In this document: positions 42,578 to 51,276 of the stretch, piece after piece
Position numbering within the stretch: position 1 is the stretch's first letter
How the letters are laid out: every line of letters begins with the position of its first letter
NCBI GenBank assembly: GCA_028277845.1
Contig: JANQFL010000045.1
Span: 1-51,426 of the forward strand
Direction of reading: 5' to 3'
From: Sneathiellales bacterium
Lineage (GTDB): Bacteria > Pseudomonadota > Alphaproteobacteria > JANQFL01
Length of the DNA stretch: 51,426 bases
Notes under the pieces: generated by a model
Databases searched by the model: none
What the model was told of the DNA's origin: nothing
Seen by the model: only the letters and a program-made list of their open reading frames with translations
Made by a program: the position numbers and the translations under genes

Positions 42578-45318
42578 TGGCGCAGTTCGTCAAACCCTCC
42601 TTCACCGGCGGCGAGCTGACGCCGGACATGCACGGCCGGGTCGATCTGCCGAAATACCATCTCGGCCTGGCGACCTGCCGCAATTTCTTCATCCAGGCCC
42701 ACGGCGGCGCGTCCAACCGGCCGGGCACGCTGCATGTCGGCCCCATCGCCGACCAGAGCAAGCGCGGCCGGCTGCTGCCGTTCAAGTTCAACACCTCCGA
42801 TACCTACGCCCTGGAATTCGGCGACCAAAGCATGCGCGTGATCCGCAATGGCGGGCACGTGCTGGAACCCGCGAAGGCCATCGGCGGCGCGGCGGGCAAC
42901 CCGGTGCAGCTCACGGTCACCGCCCACGGCTGGAGCACCGGCGACGAGATCCACGTCGGCGGCGTGGCCGGCATGACCGAACTGAACGGGCGGCGCTTCA
43001 AGATCACCGTCACCGGAACCGACACCGTCACCTTGGACGGCATCGACGGCTCCGGCTACGGCACCTATTCGGGCAGCGGCACGGCGGCCAGGGTCTACAC
43101 ACTGGCGACACCGTACCTGGAGGCCGACCTGCCGCTGCTCAAATTCACCCAGAGCGCCGACGTCATGACGCTGACCCATCCGGCCTACCAGACCCGCGAG
43201 CTGAGCCGCACGGACCACGACGCCTGGTCCCTCGACGTCATCGTCTGGACGCCCGAGGTCGACTATCCCACCGGCATCGCCTGCGCCGAGAAATCCGGCG
43301 GCAGCGAGGTGTACCGATACCGGGTCACGGCAGTGAAACAGGAGACCCTGGAGGAAAGCCTGCCCGGCCTGGGCACCAGCAAGGCCATCAGCGGGGCATT
43401 GCCGCAAAACCCTGTCCGCATCACCGCTACGGCGCACGGCTTCGCCGACAACGATGAGGTTTACATCTCCGGCATTGTTGGCATGACCGAACTGAACGGC
43501 CGGCGTTTCACCATCAATTACGTGGACGCCAATACCTTCGACCTGGTCGATGAGGACGGCACCGGTCATACCGCCTACGCCTCCGGCGGCACGGCGGAGC
43601 AGACCTTCGGAACCACCACGTCGCTGACGCTGTCGAGTGCCAGCTACATTGACATCGCGTGGACGGCGCCGGGGGGCGACATCGAGAAATACAATGTCTA
43701 CCGCGAGAAGAACGGGCTGTACGGCTTCATCGGCTCGGTCGACGCCACGGCGGACCTGACCTTCCGCGACGACAACATCGCGCCCGACCTGGACGACACG
43801 CCGCCCAAGGCGCGCGATCCGTTCGACGGGGCGAACAAATATCCCGGCTGCACCGGCTATTACGACCAGCGCCGCACCTTCGGCCGCTCCTACGAGAAGC
43901 CCGACACCTTTTGGCTGACCCAGACCGGCAAGCAGAAGAACATGAACGTGTCGACCCCGTCCAAGGACGACGACGCCATCACCGCGACGCTGAATTCCGA
44001 CCAGGTCAACGCCATCCGGCACATGGTGGCGCTCAAGGACCTGCTGATCTTCACCGCCGGTTCGGAATGGAAGGTCAACAGCGGCGCCGACGCCGGCCTG
44101 TCGCCCTCGTCCATCGAGGCCCGGCCGCAAAGCTATATCGGCTCGTCCGACGTGCCGCCCATCAAGGTCAAGAACTCGGTGCTGTTCCTGGAAGGCGGCG
44201 AGGAGGACGGCGCCGGTTTCTCCGGCGGCATCCGCGTGCACGACGTGGCCTATGCGCTGGAATCGGACGGCTATGCCGGGCGCGACCTGTCGGTGCTGTC
44301 GGAACATCTGTTCGAGGGCCGCGCCGTCACCGAATGGGGCTATGCCAAGAAGCCCTACGGCATCGCCTGGTGCATCCGCGATGACGGCGTACTGCTGGGC
44401 CTGACCTATCTGCGCGAGCACGAAGTGTGGGCCTGGCACCGGCACGACACGGCCGGCGCGTTCGAAAGCGTGTGCGTCATCGCCGAGGGCAACGAGGACG
44501 CGGTCTACGTGATCGTCAAGCGCACCATCGCCGGGCAGACCGTGCGCAATGTGGAACGCTTCCACACCCGCCTGTTCGACGACGTACGGGACTGCTTCTT
44601 CGTCGACAACGGCCTCTCTTACGACGCGCCGGTGGCCATCACCGGCGCAACCAAAGCCGACCCGGTCGTGATCACCGCCGCCGCCCACGGGTTCGCCAAC
44701 GGTGACGAGGTCGACATCTTCGACGCCGCGGGCATGACCGATCTGAACGCCAACCGCTATACCGTCGCCAACGTTACGACCGACACGTTCGAACTGAGCG
44801 GCGTCGACGGCACCGGCTTCGGCGCCTACGTCTCCGGCGGCACCGCGCGCAAGGCGGTGCAGTCGGTCGGCGGCGCCTGGCATCTGGAGGGCATGACCGT
44901 GACCGCCCTGTGCGACGGCGACGTGGTCGATACCGTCACCATCGCCAACGGCACGGCCGGCTTCGACCGCAAGTACAGCCGCATTCACCTGGGCCAGCCC
45001 TACACCGCCGAGCTGGAAACCCTGGACATCGACGACAACGAGGGCCGGACCCAGGGCAAGAAGAAGCGGGTCGCCCAGGTGGCCTGCAAATACCGCCGCA
45101 CCCGCGGGCTCAAGATCGGGCCCAACGGGGACAAGCTGACCGAGATGAAGCAGCGGCAGTTCGAAAACTACGGCGAGCCGACCCGGCTGCTCACGGGCAT
45201 GCACCGCATGAACCTGAAGCCGGACTGGAACTCCAACGGCCGCATCCTGCTGCGCCAGGACCATCCGCTGCCGGCCACCGTGCTGTCCATTTCGCCGGAG
45301 TTCGAAATTGGCAGTTGA
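42577..45318 (+). CDS. tail nozzle protein (tail tubular B-like) with three FCCH-type repeats
   Basis: 913 residues. The N-terminus KPSFTGGELTPDMHGRVDL and YHLGLATCRNFFIQAHGGASN, then RPG, is typical of podoviral nozzle proteins (T7 gp12 type), as is FPGCTGYYDQRRTF-like YPGCTGYYDQRRTFG near residue 424. Three copies of a roughly 65-residue beta module, like the FCCH domain named from ubiquitin-activating enzymes, lie near residues 108-172, 279-344 and 695-760, each with NP/DPV...AHG...G(D/N)E(V/I)...GMT.LN. Two other loops surround them. The insertions would decorate the outer tail and may contact the receptor or fibres. Confidence 0.88.
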   Translation: MAQFVKPSFTGGELTPDMHGRVDLPKYHLGLATCRNFFIQAHGGASNRPGTLHVGPIADQSKRGRLLPFKFNTSDTYALEFGDQSMRVIRNGGHVLEPAKAIGGAAGNPVQLTVTAHGWSTGDEIHVGGVAGMTELNGRRFKITVTGTDTVTLDGIDGSGYGTYSGSGTAARVYTLATPYLEADLPLLKFTQSADVMTLTHPAYQTRELSRTDHDAWSLDVIVWTPEVDYPTGIACAEKSGGSEVYRYRVTAVKQETLEESLPGLGTSKAISGALPQNPVRITATAHGFADNDEVYISGIVGMTELNGRRFTINYVDANTFDLVDEDGTGHTAYASGGTAEQTFGTTTSLTLSSASYIDIAWTAPGGDIEKYNVYREKNGLYGFIGSVDATADLTFRDDNIAPDLDDTPPKARDPFDGANKYPGCTGYYDQRRTFGRSYEKPDTFWLTQTGKQKNMNVSTPSKDDDAITATLNSDQVNAIRHMVALKDLLIFTAGSEWKVNSGADAGLSPSSIEARPQSYIGSSDVPPIKVKNSVLFLEGGEEDGAGFSGGIRVHDVAYALESDGYAGRDLSVLSEHLFEGRAVTEWGYAKKPYGIAWCIRDDGVLLGLTYLREHEVWAWHRHDTAGAFESVCVIAEGNEDAVYVIVKRTIAGQTVRNVERFHTRLFDDVRDCFFVDNGLSYDAPVAITGATKADPVVITAAAHGFANGDEVDIFDAAGMTDLNANRYTVANVTTDTFELSGVDGTGFGAYVSGGTARKAVQSVGGAWHLEGMTVTALCDGDVVDTVTIANGTAGFDRKYSRIHLGQPYTAELETLDIDDNEGRTQGKKKRVAQVACKYRRTRGLKIGPNGDKLTEMKQRQFENYGEPTRLLTGMHRMNLKPDWNSNGRILLRQDHPLPATVLSISPEFEIGS

Positions 45319-45769
45319 GGTGCGCCATACCCGTCCGGCGGACATCGATGCCCTGGCCCCGGTCATGCGCCGGGCGGACACCGACGAGGTGTGGGCCAGC
45401 CACGGCATGACGCCCGGCCAGGCCATCGCCCATTCGGTCGAACAATCGGACCGGGCGTGGACGGCGTTCATCGGCGGCGACATCGCCTGCATGTTCGGCG
45501 TGGCCGGACCGGCCTGCGTACTGGACGACACCGGCCGGCCCTGGCTTCTGGGCGCCCGCACCCTGCCGCGCCACGCCGTCACCTTCTTCCGCCACAGCCG
45601 GGTCTGGTTCGAGCGCATGAAGCCCGGCTATGGCGGCTTCGAGGGCTGGGTCGACAGCCGCAACGTGATGTCGAAACGCTGGCTCGGCTGGCTCGGCTTC
45701 GAGATCAAGGACCCCGTGCCGGTCGGGCATATGGGTCTGGTGTTTCACCCGTTCGAGATGAGGTTCTGA
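45308..45769 (+). CDS. internal virion protein, T7 gp13-like (DUF2833)
   Basis: 153 residues from a TTG start that overlaps the nozzle stop. The fold is GNAT-like: VRHTRPADIDALAPVMRRAD at the start, TAFIGGDIACMFGVAG, and MSKRWLGWLGFEI near residue 122, matching gp13-type internal virion protein A. The acetyl-CoA loop is not preserved well enough to predict acetyltransferase activity. T7 gp13 is needed for assembly of the ejection apparatus. Confidence 0.78.
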   Translation: MAVEVRHTRPADIDALAPVMRRADTDEVWASHGMTPGQAIAHSVEQSDRAWTAFIGGDIACMFGVAGPACVLDDTGRPWLLGARTLPRHAVTFFRHSRVWFERMKPGYGGFEGWVDSRNVMSKRWLGWLGFEIKDPVPVGHMGLVFHPFEMRF

Positions 45770-45770
45770 A

Positions 45771-46310
45771 ATGGAATCGATGACGCTTGCCATCGTCATG
45801 TCGGCCGCCAGTGCCGTGACCGGTGCGATCGGCCGCTTCCAGCAAGGCCGGCAGCAACGCGACCTGGCGCGCTATCAGGCGGCGCTGGCGCGCAACAATC
45901 AAACCGTCGCCGGGTACCACGCCGACGACGCCCTCAAGCGCGGCGAGACCGAGGAAAAGCAGCACCGCCTGCGGGTCGAGCAGTTGAAGGGCCGGCAGCG
46001 GTCTGTGCAGGGCGGCCGCGGGCTGCTGACCGACACCGGCTCGAACCTTCACATCGTGCTGGACACCGCCGAGCAGGGCGAGTTCGACGCCCTGACCATC
46101 CGCTCCAACGCCGCGCGGCAGGCGTGGGCGCACCGCAACGAGGCGGCCAATTTCGGCGCCGAGGCCGGCCTGCTGGATGCCCAGGCACGCAACGCCTACG
46201 CCGACGGACTGTTCGGCGGCGTCACCAGCCTGCTGTCGGGCGCCGGAACGGTGGCCGAGAAGTGGTACCAGGCCAAAAAGGCGGATCCAGATTGGCAGTT
46301 CGGAGTGTGA
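45771..46310 (+). CDS. internal virion protein, T7 gp14-like
   Basis: 179 residues. The N-terminus has a moderately hydrophobic helix (MTLAIVMSAASAVTGAIG), followed by long alpha-helices rich in Gln, Arg and Ala (RFQQGRQQRDLARYQAALA) and the motif GLLTDTGSNLHIVLDTAEQG that recurs in gp14-like ejection proteins. It is presumably ejected to form the outer-membrane channel. Its stop overlaps the next start (TGATG). Confidence 0.78.
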   Translation: MESMTLAIVMSAASAVTGAIGRFQQGRQQRDLARYQAALARNNQTVAGYHADDALKRGETEEKQHRLRVEQLKGRQRSVQGGRGLLTDTGSNLHIVLDTAEQGEFDALTIRSNAARQAWAHRNEAANFGAEAGLLDAQARNAYADGLFGGVTSLLSGAGTVAEKWYQAKKADPDWQFGV

Positions 46311-48412
46311 TGATGGTGACGGTTCCCAAATACCAGCCCGGCCAGGCCGGCGCGGCGCCGCTACAGGGCGGTTTTCAGAACTTCCGCGTACCGGCGGGCG
46401 CCTTCGGCTCCGACGGGTCCGCCATGCGCGGGCTATCGGACGCCCTGCGGGGCCACGCCGATACGCTCGGCGACATGGCGCTGCAGGAGGCCAGGGAAAA
46501 AGCCGAACGCGCCCGGCGCGAGGCGCTGGAGGACATCGACCGCGAGGCCAAGAAGGCCGATGCCTCGTTCTCGAAGCAGATGCGGGCCGTAACCTACGGC
46601 GATGGCCAGACACAGGGTTTCTATGACCTTATCGGCGAAGACGCGCTCCGGGACTACGAGCCGATGCAGAGAACCCTGCACGACCTGATGGCCCGGTCTG
46701 CGGGGCAGATCACGGACGGCCGGGCCCGCGCGATCTTCGAGCGCACGGCGGCGCGCCGGCTCGATTACGAATTGAACGCCATGACGCGGCACGTGCTGAT
46801 CCAGCGCCTGTCCGCCAACGACAGCGCGTCGCGCGAGCGCATCGGCGAAGCCAGGAAGGACGCGGCGGTGTCCTACAACGATCCGCAACGCATCCTGAGC
46901 TCGCTCGGCGTGGTCCTCGACGAGACCGCCCAGATCGCCGAACGCAACACCTGGACACCCGAGGCCACCCAATCCGCGCTGCACAAGGCCGAATCCGACG
47001 TGCACCGCTCGGTCGTCTCCGCCATGCTGACCCACGATGCCGCCGGCGCCGTGGACTATTTCGGCCGCAACCGGGACCGCATCGAAACGGCCGCCCACGA
47101 GGCGCTGCTTCCGGTCCTGCGCGGCGAGACCGTGCGCCAGGCCGCCCGGACCATCGCCGACGACATCCTGTCGCGCGGCCTGAGCGAATCCGAATCATTG
47201 CAACTGGCCAGCGACACGTTGATGGGCGGCGCGGCCGACGGCGCCCTCGGCCGCGAAACCGCGCGCCTCGACACGGCCCAGGCCGTCATCGGCCAGGCCG
47301 GCGGGGCTGCGGACGGCGCGCGCGCCCATTGGGACCGGGCCCGGTCCGACCGCGACGCCGCGGCCACCATGGTCGAAAGCGCCGAGGCGGACCTGGCCCA
47401 TGCCGAAGCCGCCCAAGCCCGCGGCGGTCCCGACAGCGGCGCGCTGGACCGCGCTGTGGCCCGCGCCCTTGACAACCTCGACCGAGCCAGGGCCGCCCGC
47501 GACCAGGCGGAGCAAGCTCTGGATGAGGCCGACCGCGCTTTGGAGCGCGCACCAACCGGCGGGCCGCCCGATGCCGAGCGGCGCGGCGCCAAGGACGCGC
47601 TGCATACGGACGTCAACCGCCGTATCCGGACACACCATGCCGACAAGCGCACCGCCGACGCGGACCGCCGCCGCCGGTTGAAGCTGGCAGCCTGGGAGGA
47701 AGTCGAGACGTCCCACGCGACCGACGGCCTGACGCCGGAGGTTCGGGCCGAACTCGATGGCGAAATGTTGGCGCAGATGGACCGGCGCGCACGGATGCTC
47801 AAGGCGCGCCGCGAACCTTCAACGGATTGGGATCTCTATCACACACTGATGAGCAAAACGCCACGCGAACTGGCCGCAACGGATCTGGAGGATCACCGCA
47901 ACAGCCTGTCGGACATGGATTACGCGGCGCTGCACCGCCGGAAAGCCCGCGACCGCGACATGCTTGCCACAGGCGACACCGATACGGAGATGTCCGAGAT
48001 CGTATTCGGCCGGCAAATCTCGGCAGCGATGGAGGAGATAGGGCTAATCAGGGACCGCAACGCCAAAAAGCGTGGCCTCTTTCAACGAATCGTCCGTCAG
48101 GTTGCGGACGAGGAAAGCAGGGCCAAAGGCCGGTCCCTCACCTACAGCGAACGCCAGACGATCATTGACCAGCTGATGGTCGAAGTCGCCGTCGGCGCGT
48201 TGCCGCGGAACGATGAGCGCCACCCTTACGACGCATTCGGCACGACCGAGGGGGACAGGCTCCCAATCGACGACATCGAAGACGTGCCGTGGAAAGACCG
48301 GTTGGCCATCGCGGTGGCCTTGCAAGAGGAAAACAGGGAACCGACCGATGAAGCGATCAGGCAGGTCTATGCCGGACGCCTGATCCGGCAAGGCGGGCAG
48401 GGCATGTCATGA
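46310..48412 (+). CDS. large internal virion/ejection protein with coiled-coil
   Basis: 700 residues (a second ATG at 46313 is possible). Residues 30-200 are helical with AMRGLSDALRGHADTLGDMA; residues 320-430 are a long Ala/Asp/Arg-rich coiled coil (ESAEADLAHAEAAQARGG, DNLDRARAARDQAEQALDEA), and a helical C-terminal domain ends it. Size, position after gp13/gp14-like genes and composition fit gp15-type ejection proteins. No lysozyme or transglycosylase motif was found, so it should not cut peptidoglycan itself. Confidence 0.75.
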   Translation: MMVTVPKYQPGQAGAAPLQGGFQNFRVPAGAFGSDGSAMRGLSDALRGHADTLGDMALQEAREKAERARREALEDIDREAKKADASFSKQMRAVTYGDGQTQGFYDLIGEDALRDYEPMQRTLHDLMARSAGQITDGRARAIFERTAARRLDYELNAMTRHVLIQRLSANDSASRERIGEARKDAAVSYNDPQRILSSLGVVLDETAQIAERNTWTPEATQSALHKAESDVHRSVVSAMLTHDAAGAVDYFGRNRDRIETAAHEALLPVLRGETVRQAARTIADDILSRGLSESESLQLASDTLMGGAADGALGRETARLDTAQAVIGQAGGAADGARAHWDRARSDRDAAATMVESAEADLAHAEAAQARGGPDSGALDRAVARALDNLDRARAARDQAEQALDEADRALERAPTGGPPDAERRGAKDALHTDVNRRIRTHHADKRTADADRRRRLKLAAWEEVETSHATDGLTPEVRAELDGEMLAQMDRRARMLKARREPSTDWDLYHTLMSKTPRELAATDLEDHRNSLSDMDYAALHRRKARDRDMLATGDTDTEMSEIVFGRQISAAMEEIGLIRDRNAKKRGLFQRIVRQVADEESRAKGRSLTYSERQTIIDQLMVEVAVGALPRNDERHPYDAFGTTEGDRLPIDDIEDVPWKDRLAIAVALQEENREPTDEAIRQVYAGRLIRQGGQGMS

Positions 48413-49062
48413 GTGATAACGGAAACAATCATCCAGGCCCATCGCGCGAACGGAACCAAAGCAGCCCGCCGCGGCGCGGCCCATCGACGCCAGGCGCCGC
48501 TTCGCCGTCATTGGAACGGCAGCCGGAGATCCAGGGGCTGGCCGAACGGACAAACATGCCGGTCAGGGCGGTTGCGGAGGAACTCAATTCGCCCGAACAC
48601 AAGGATCGTGTGGAGAAGTATAAAAACGAGATGCGCGACCAATACGATTCCGGCGAAGGCTGGGGCGGCATCCTGCCGCGAAATACGGCCCCGGATTGGC
48701 ATACCCGTCGCAACGACAATCAGTCATGTCCGGCAACATGCGGTGGTATATCGGCGAAAGACTGGTGGGAGGAGGGAAAATCAAAATTACATGGCGGTGA
48801 CCGGGGGATGTATACATATAGAGGAATACAGCCCAAGAACGAGGGGTATCAGTGCACGTATCATGACCGGTGTACCGGAAGCGCAGGCGACGCCAATGTT
48901 AAACGGGTGGACGACAGGTCGTTCGCCGGTACGTACGACTATGTCTCACCGATCGAGAAAACAGTGGATCCCTCCGGGAACGTAGACGTCGAACACGACT
49001 GGCTGAAAGTGATTGGTCACGTTGGTGCAGATGTCGTTCCCTACGCGATTTGGGGGAACTGA
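48409..49062 (+). CDS. unknown protein with a disordered N-terminus and a toxin-like C-terminal domain
   Basis: 217 residues, ATG overlapping the ejection gene stop. Residues 1-40 are Pro/Ser/Arg-rich; a helix with ERTNMPVRAVAEELNSPEHK follows. The C-terminal 90 residues hold several aromatic residues and three Cys, with GYQCTYHDRCTGSAGDANVK, GTYDYVSPIEKT and a final HVGADVVPYAIWGN. The pattern QC-x-Y...G...D-x-VSP...H...D-V-x-P recalls C-terminal domains of secreted or polymorphic-toxin proteins, though I cannot name the family. It could be a tail-linked cargo or moron. The next gene encodes a membrane-anchored protein that might be its partner. Confidence 0.55.
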   Translation: MSDNGNNHPGPSRERNQSSPPRRGPSTPGAASPSLERQPEIQGLAERTNMPVRAVAEELNSPEHKDRVEKYKNEMRDQYDSGEGWGGILPRNTAPDWHTRRNDNQSCPATCGGISAKDWWEEGKSKLHGGDRGMYTYRGIQPKNEGYQCTYHDRCTGSAGDANVKRVDDRSFAGTYDYVSPIEKTVDPSGNVDVEHDWLKVIGHVGADVVPYAIWGN

Positions 49063-49068
49063 GGCTGT

Positions 49069-49755
49069 ATGAAACGGCGCTTACTGGTGATCTCTATCCT
49101 GGGTCTTACGCTGTTGGCCGCGGTTGCGGGAATCGTCAACTATTTCGAATGGTCGGAAGAGCGGTTCGTTGTTGAGAGCCGCCAGGCCAAACATCACGTT
49201 GCCGAGGTAACCGACTGGTTTATCGCTCACGGTTTGGAAATGTATTCCGGCGGGCAAGGTGTCGGCGCCTTAAACCGCAAGCTGGAAACGTTCGGAGTCA
49301 GCAAAGGATCGGACTTCACGTTCGACACGGGATCGTTGCCGATATACGCCAGTCTCTTTGTCCGCGGAGGAAAAGGATATACGGCGAAACTGAACTGTAT
49401 GGCGAGAACGTTCGATGCTGACGGCCGGGTGTATGAGTACTGGTTCCGGCGGTATGGCAATAGAGGCGACTGGACGACCGAGTTCATTTTCACCGAAGCG
49501 GACAGTGTCTCGTCTTCGCGCACCGTCGTTCATCGAACCCGGAAATTCATTCCAAGCCACACGTTCGCCGGCGGTATCGAAATTCACTATCCCATGGACC
49601 TCAATGCGATAGCACCCTTGTTTCCGTCTTTGTACCCGGAAGCGTTTTCGGGAACCGTTCTGGAGAACAAGATTGTGATCACCGATGAGGACGGAGAGCG
49701 CGTGATCATGGATTACGATGAATTTCGAAGAATGAGAAAGGCGGACAAGAAGTGA
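49069..49755 (+). CDS. membrane-anchored protein of unknown function
   Basis: 228 residues. An N-terminal helix, MKRRLLVISILGLTLLAAVAG, anchors it or acts as an uncleaved signal; the rest would be periplasmic. TDWFIAHGLEMYSGGQGVG and the strand-rich ADSVSSSRTVVHRTRKFIP are the clearest segments; a lone Cys lies near residue 110. The coding DNA is AT-richer than the structural genes. It starts 6 bases after the previous gene. A pairing of the two as toxin and immunity or as substrate and chaperone is possible but unproven. Confidence 0.6.
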   Translation: MKRRLLVISILGLTLLAAVAGIVNYFEWSEERFVVESRQAKHHVAEVTDWFIAHGLEMYSGGQGVGALNRKLETFGVSKGSDFTFDTGSLPIYASLFVRGGKGYTAKLNCMARTFDADGRVYEYWFRRYGNRGDWTTEFIFTEADSVSSSRTVVHRTRKFIPSHTFAGGIEIHYPMDLNAIAPLFPSLYPEAFSGTVLENKIVITDEDGERVIMDYDEFRRMRKADKK

Positions 49756-49861
49756 AAGCCGATTTCAACGCGGTCTTTACCCTGCCCGCAAGACCACGGA
49801 ATGACACGGGTCTGACGGCCTCGTCCCAGTGTGCGAGGTGCACGTGTTTTTGGAGAATGAC

Positions 49862-50497
49862 ATGAGCGACACCGGCCAGGATCATCGCGACAGCACAGGC
49901 GGGATGGCCGCTGAGAGCCAGCGTAGCCAGGTATCACCATCGGCGCCGGATCAGCCGAACATGGCCGAGCGGTCGCTGTCGCTGGTGCAGAGCTACGACA
50001 TCGACAAGCGACATCCGGTGCGTCAGGCGCCATTCAAAGAAGAAACCGAGCCGGAACGGATGAAGGGCGTCATTTACATCACCGGTCATCGAACTCTCAA
50101 GGTCGGGCCCTATCACACGGCCATCGAGTTCACGCCCCACGGCAGCGATGATACTGCTTGGATCAGTGCCGGTCCGGAAGACGGGCGACTGGTTGGCGGC
50201 ATCGGTACGCGAACGAATCGTGTTCGAGAGAGCGACACGCCGAAAAAGAATCGAGTCTTCGGCATCATCATCCCGCCGCCGGGGGTGACCGCTCATGCGC
50301 ATTTCGAACGGCTCAAGGCGTCTTCCCGTTCGTACTGTCAGTGCATCGACTATGACACGGTTCCAGAGATTGCCGACAGCTTCAATTCGAACAGTTTCAC
50401 GACCGGTCTCGCCCATTCGAACGGCGGGCGGCCGAGCATTGACATGTCGCAATTCGTCGGTGGGGCCAGGCCGGTGCCAGCCGAGTATTTCGAGTGA
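49862..50497 (+). CDS. unknown protein with a His...NSNS pattern, possible papain-like fold
   Basis: 211 residues from the ATG at 49862, after a 106-base gap. The first 60 residues are polar. YHTAIEFTP (His near residue 92) is followed, about 85 residues later, by ADSFNSNSFTTGLAHSNGG. His before an N-x-N-S motif at a helix start resembles LRAT/NlpC-type permuted papain folds, but here the usual Cys is Ser, so it may be inactive or use Ser. I know of similar NSNS motifs in phage and toxin-related proteins but can name no family. The C-terminus ends with a Gly/Pro-rich tail. Confidence 0.55.
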   Translation: MSDTGQDHRDSTGGMAAESQRSQVSPSAPDQPNMAERSLSLVQSYDIDKRHPVRQAPFKEETEPERMKGVIYITGHRTLKVGPYHTAIEFTPHGSDDTAWISAGPEDGRLVGGIGTRTNRVRESDTPKKNRVFGIIIPPPGVTAHAHFERLKASSRSYCQCIDYDTVPEIADSFNSNSFTTGLAHSNGGRPSIDMSQFVGGARPVPAEYFE

Positions 50498-50537
50498 TTT
50501 GAACACCCGTTAAGAAGGACGAAGGTAAAGCACCCGC

Positions 50538-51068
50538 ATGAAAGCGCTTGTCAGGCTGGCATTGATACTCGGGCTCGGAACCATGCTCGCATCCTGCGCG
50601 CCGGTGGTCGAAGCCCACTATGTCCTGTCCTTCGAAGGCGTGGCCGGGATTCAGGTCACGGAACGGCGGAGACTGCCGCAAGACAACTATATCCTGAATT
50701 GGGCCGTTCCGGTCCGCTATGTTCTGAAGCGGGACGGGTATGCGCTGCACTTTTCCATGTCCGATATCGCCTCGGCCTCCCATATCATCGTGACCGCCAA
50801 ATCGCGGGACGGTAAACCCCTTCGCATCGTGCCGCGCCCGGACAGGAAAAGTTACACGCCAACCGGCGCGATTTGCGCGAGCCATATATTTGAGAAACCG
50901 GGCCGGGACGTCATGTTCTTTTCCTGGCCCGAAGAATGTTCACACCACAAGGACAGGATGCAGTTGGCCTTCGCGCTGAAGGACGCTGACGGCAATACCG
51001 TTGGCGACGAGATCCTGCCCTTCGAAATGAAATGGGACGGCTTCATCTACTACATCGATTCCCTCTAG
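50538..51068 (+). CDS. lipoprotein of unknown function
   Basis: 176 residues. The signal MKALVRLALILGLGTMLASC has a lipobox LASC with Cys20 as the lipid attachment site; the mature chain is beta-rich (HYVLSFEGVAGIQVTERRRL, YALHFSMSDIASASHIIVTA) with two more Cys that could pair. A GAAGGTAAAG site lies upstream. Prophage-encoded lipoproteins next to tail genes can block superinfection by masking the receptor, or complete lysis as spanin-like parts, but its 176-residue length and lack of a coiled coil do not match spanins. Confidence 0.65.
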   Translation: MKALVRLALILGLGTMLASCAPVVEAHYVLSFEGVAGIQVTERRRLPQDNYILNWAVPVRYVLKRDGYALHFSMSDIASASHIIVTAKSRDGKPLRIVPRPDRKSYTPTGAICASHIFEKPGRDVMFFSWPEECSHHKDRMQLAFALKDADGNTVGDEILPFEMKWDGFIYYIDSL

Positions 51069-51160
51069 ACGCGGGCGGCACGCAGGTGGTTGCCGGCACG
51101 GGACCGATGGCCAATCGAGCGTTATGGTCTGAGTAGCGATTTTCTTAAAAACTCAGACAG

Positions 51161-51190
51161 TGTTGATATAGTCACAACATCACATATGAC
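51161..51190 (+). promoter_or_regulatory. possible phage promoter with TGTTG/CAACA repeat
   Basis: TTGATA (51163-51168) and TATGAC (51185-51190) are 16 bases apart. TGTTG (51161-51165) and CAACA (51175-51179) are short inverted arms, and CACAACAT equals the half-site of the late promoter at 32373. It precedes the frame at the right edge. Confidence 0.4.
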
Positions 51191-51276
51191 GGCAAACCCC
51201 GACAATTCTCTCTCACTAGAAGTTGCCGATTGCCAAATTGTTGAAGTTTCCTGATTTTACGATACCATGAATATAT

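Noticed and set aside
42481-45618. Minus-strand open frame of about 1045 codons over the nozzle gene
   Set aside because: It mirrors the GC-rich codon pattern of the plus-strand gene, has Val/Gly/His-rich low-complexity sequence and no recognisable domain, while the plus frame reads as a tail nozzle.
51186-51254. 22-codon frame starting MTANPDNSLS
   Set aside because: Its ATG lies in the predicted -10 box and there is no ribosome site; too short to support.
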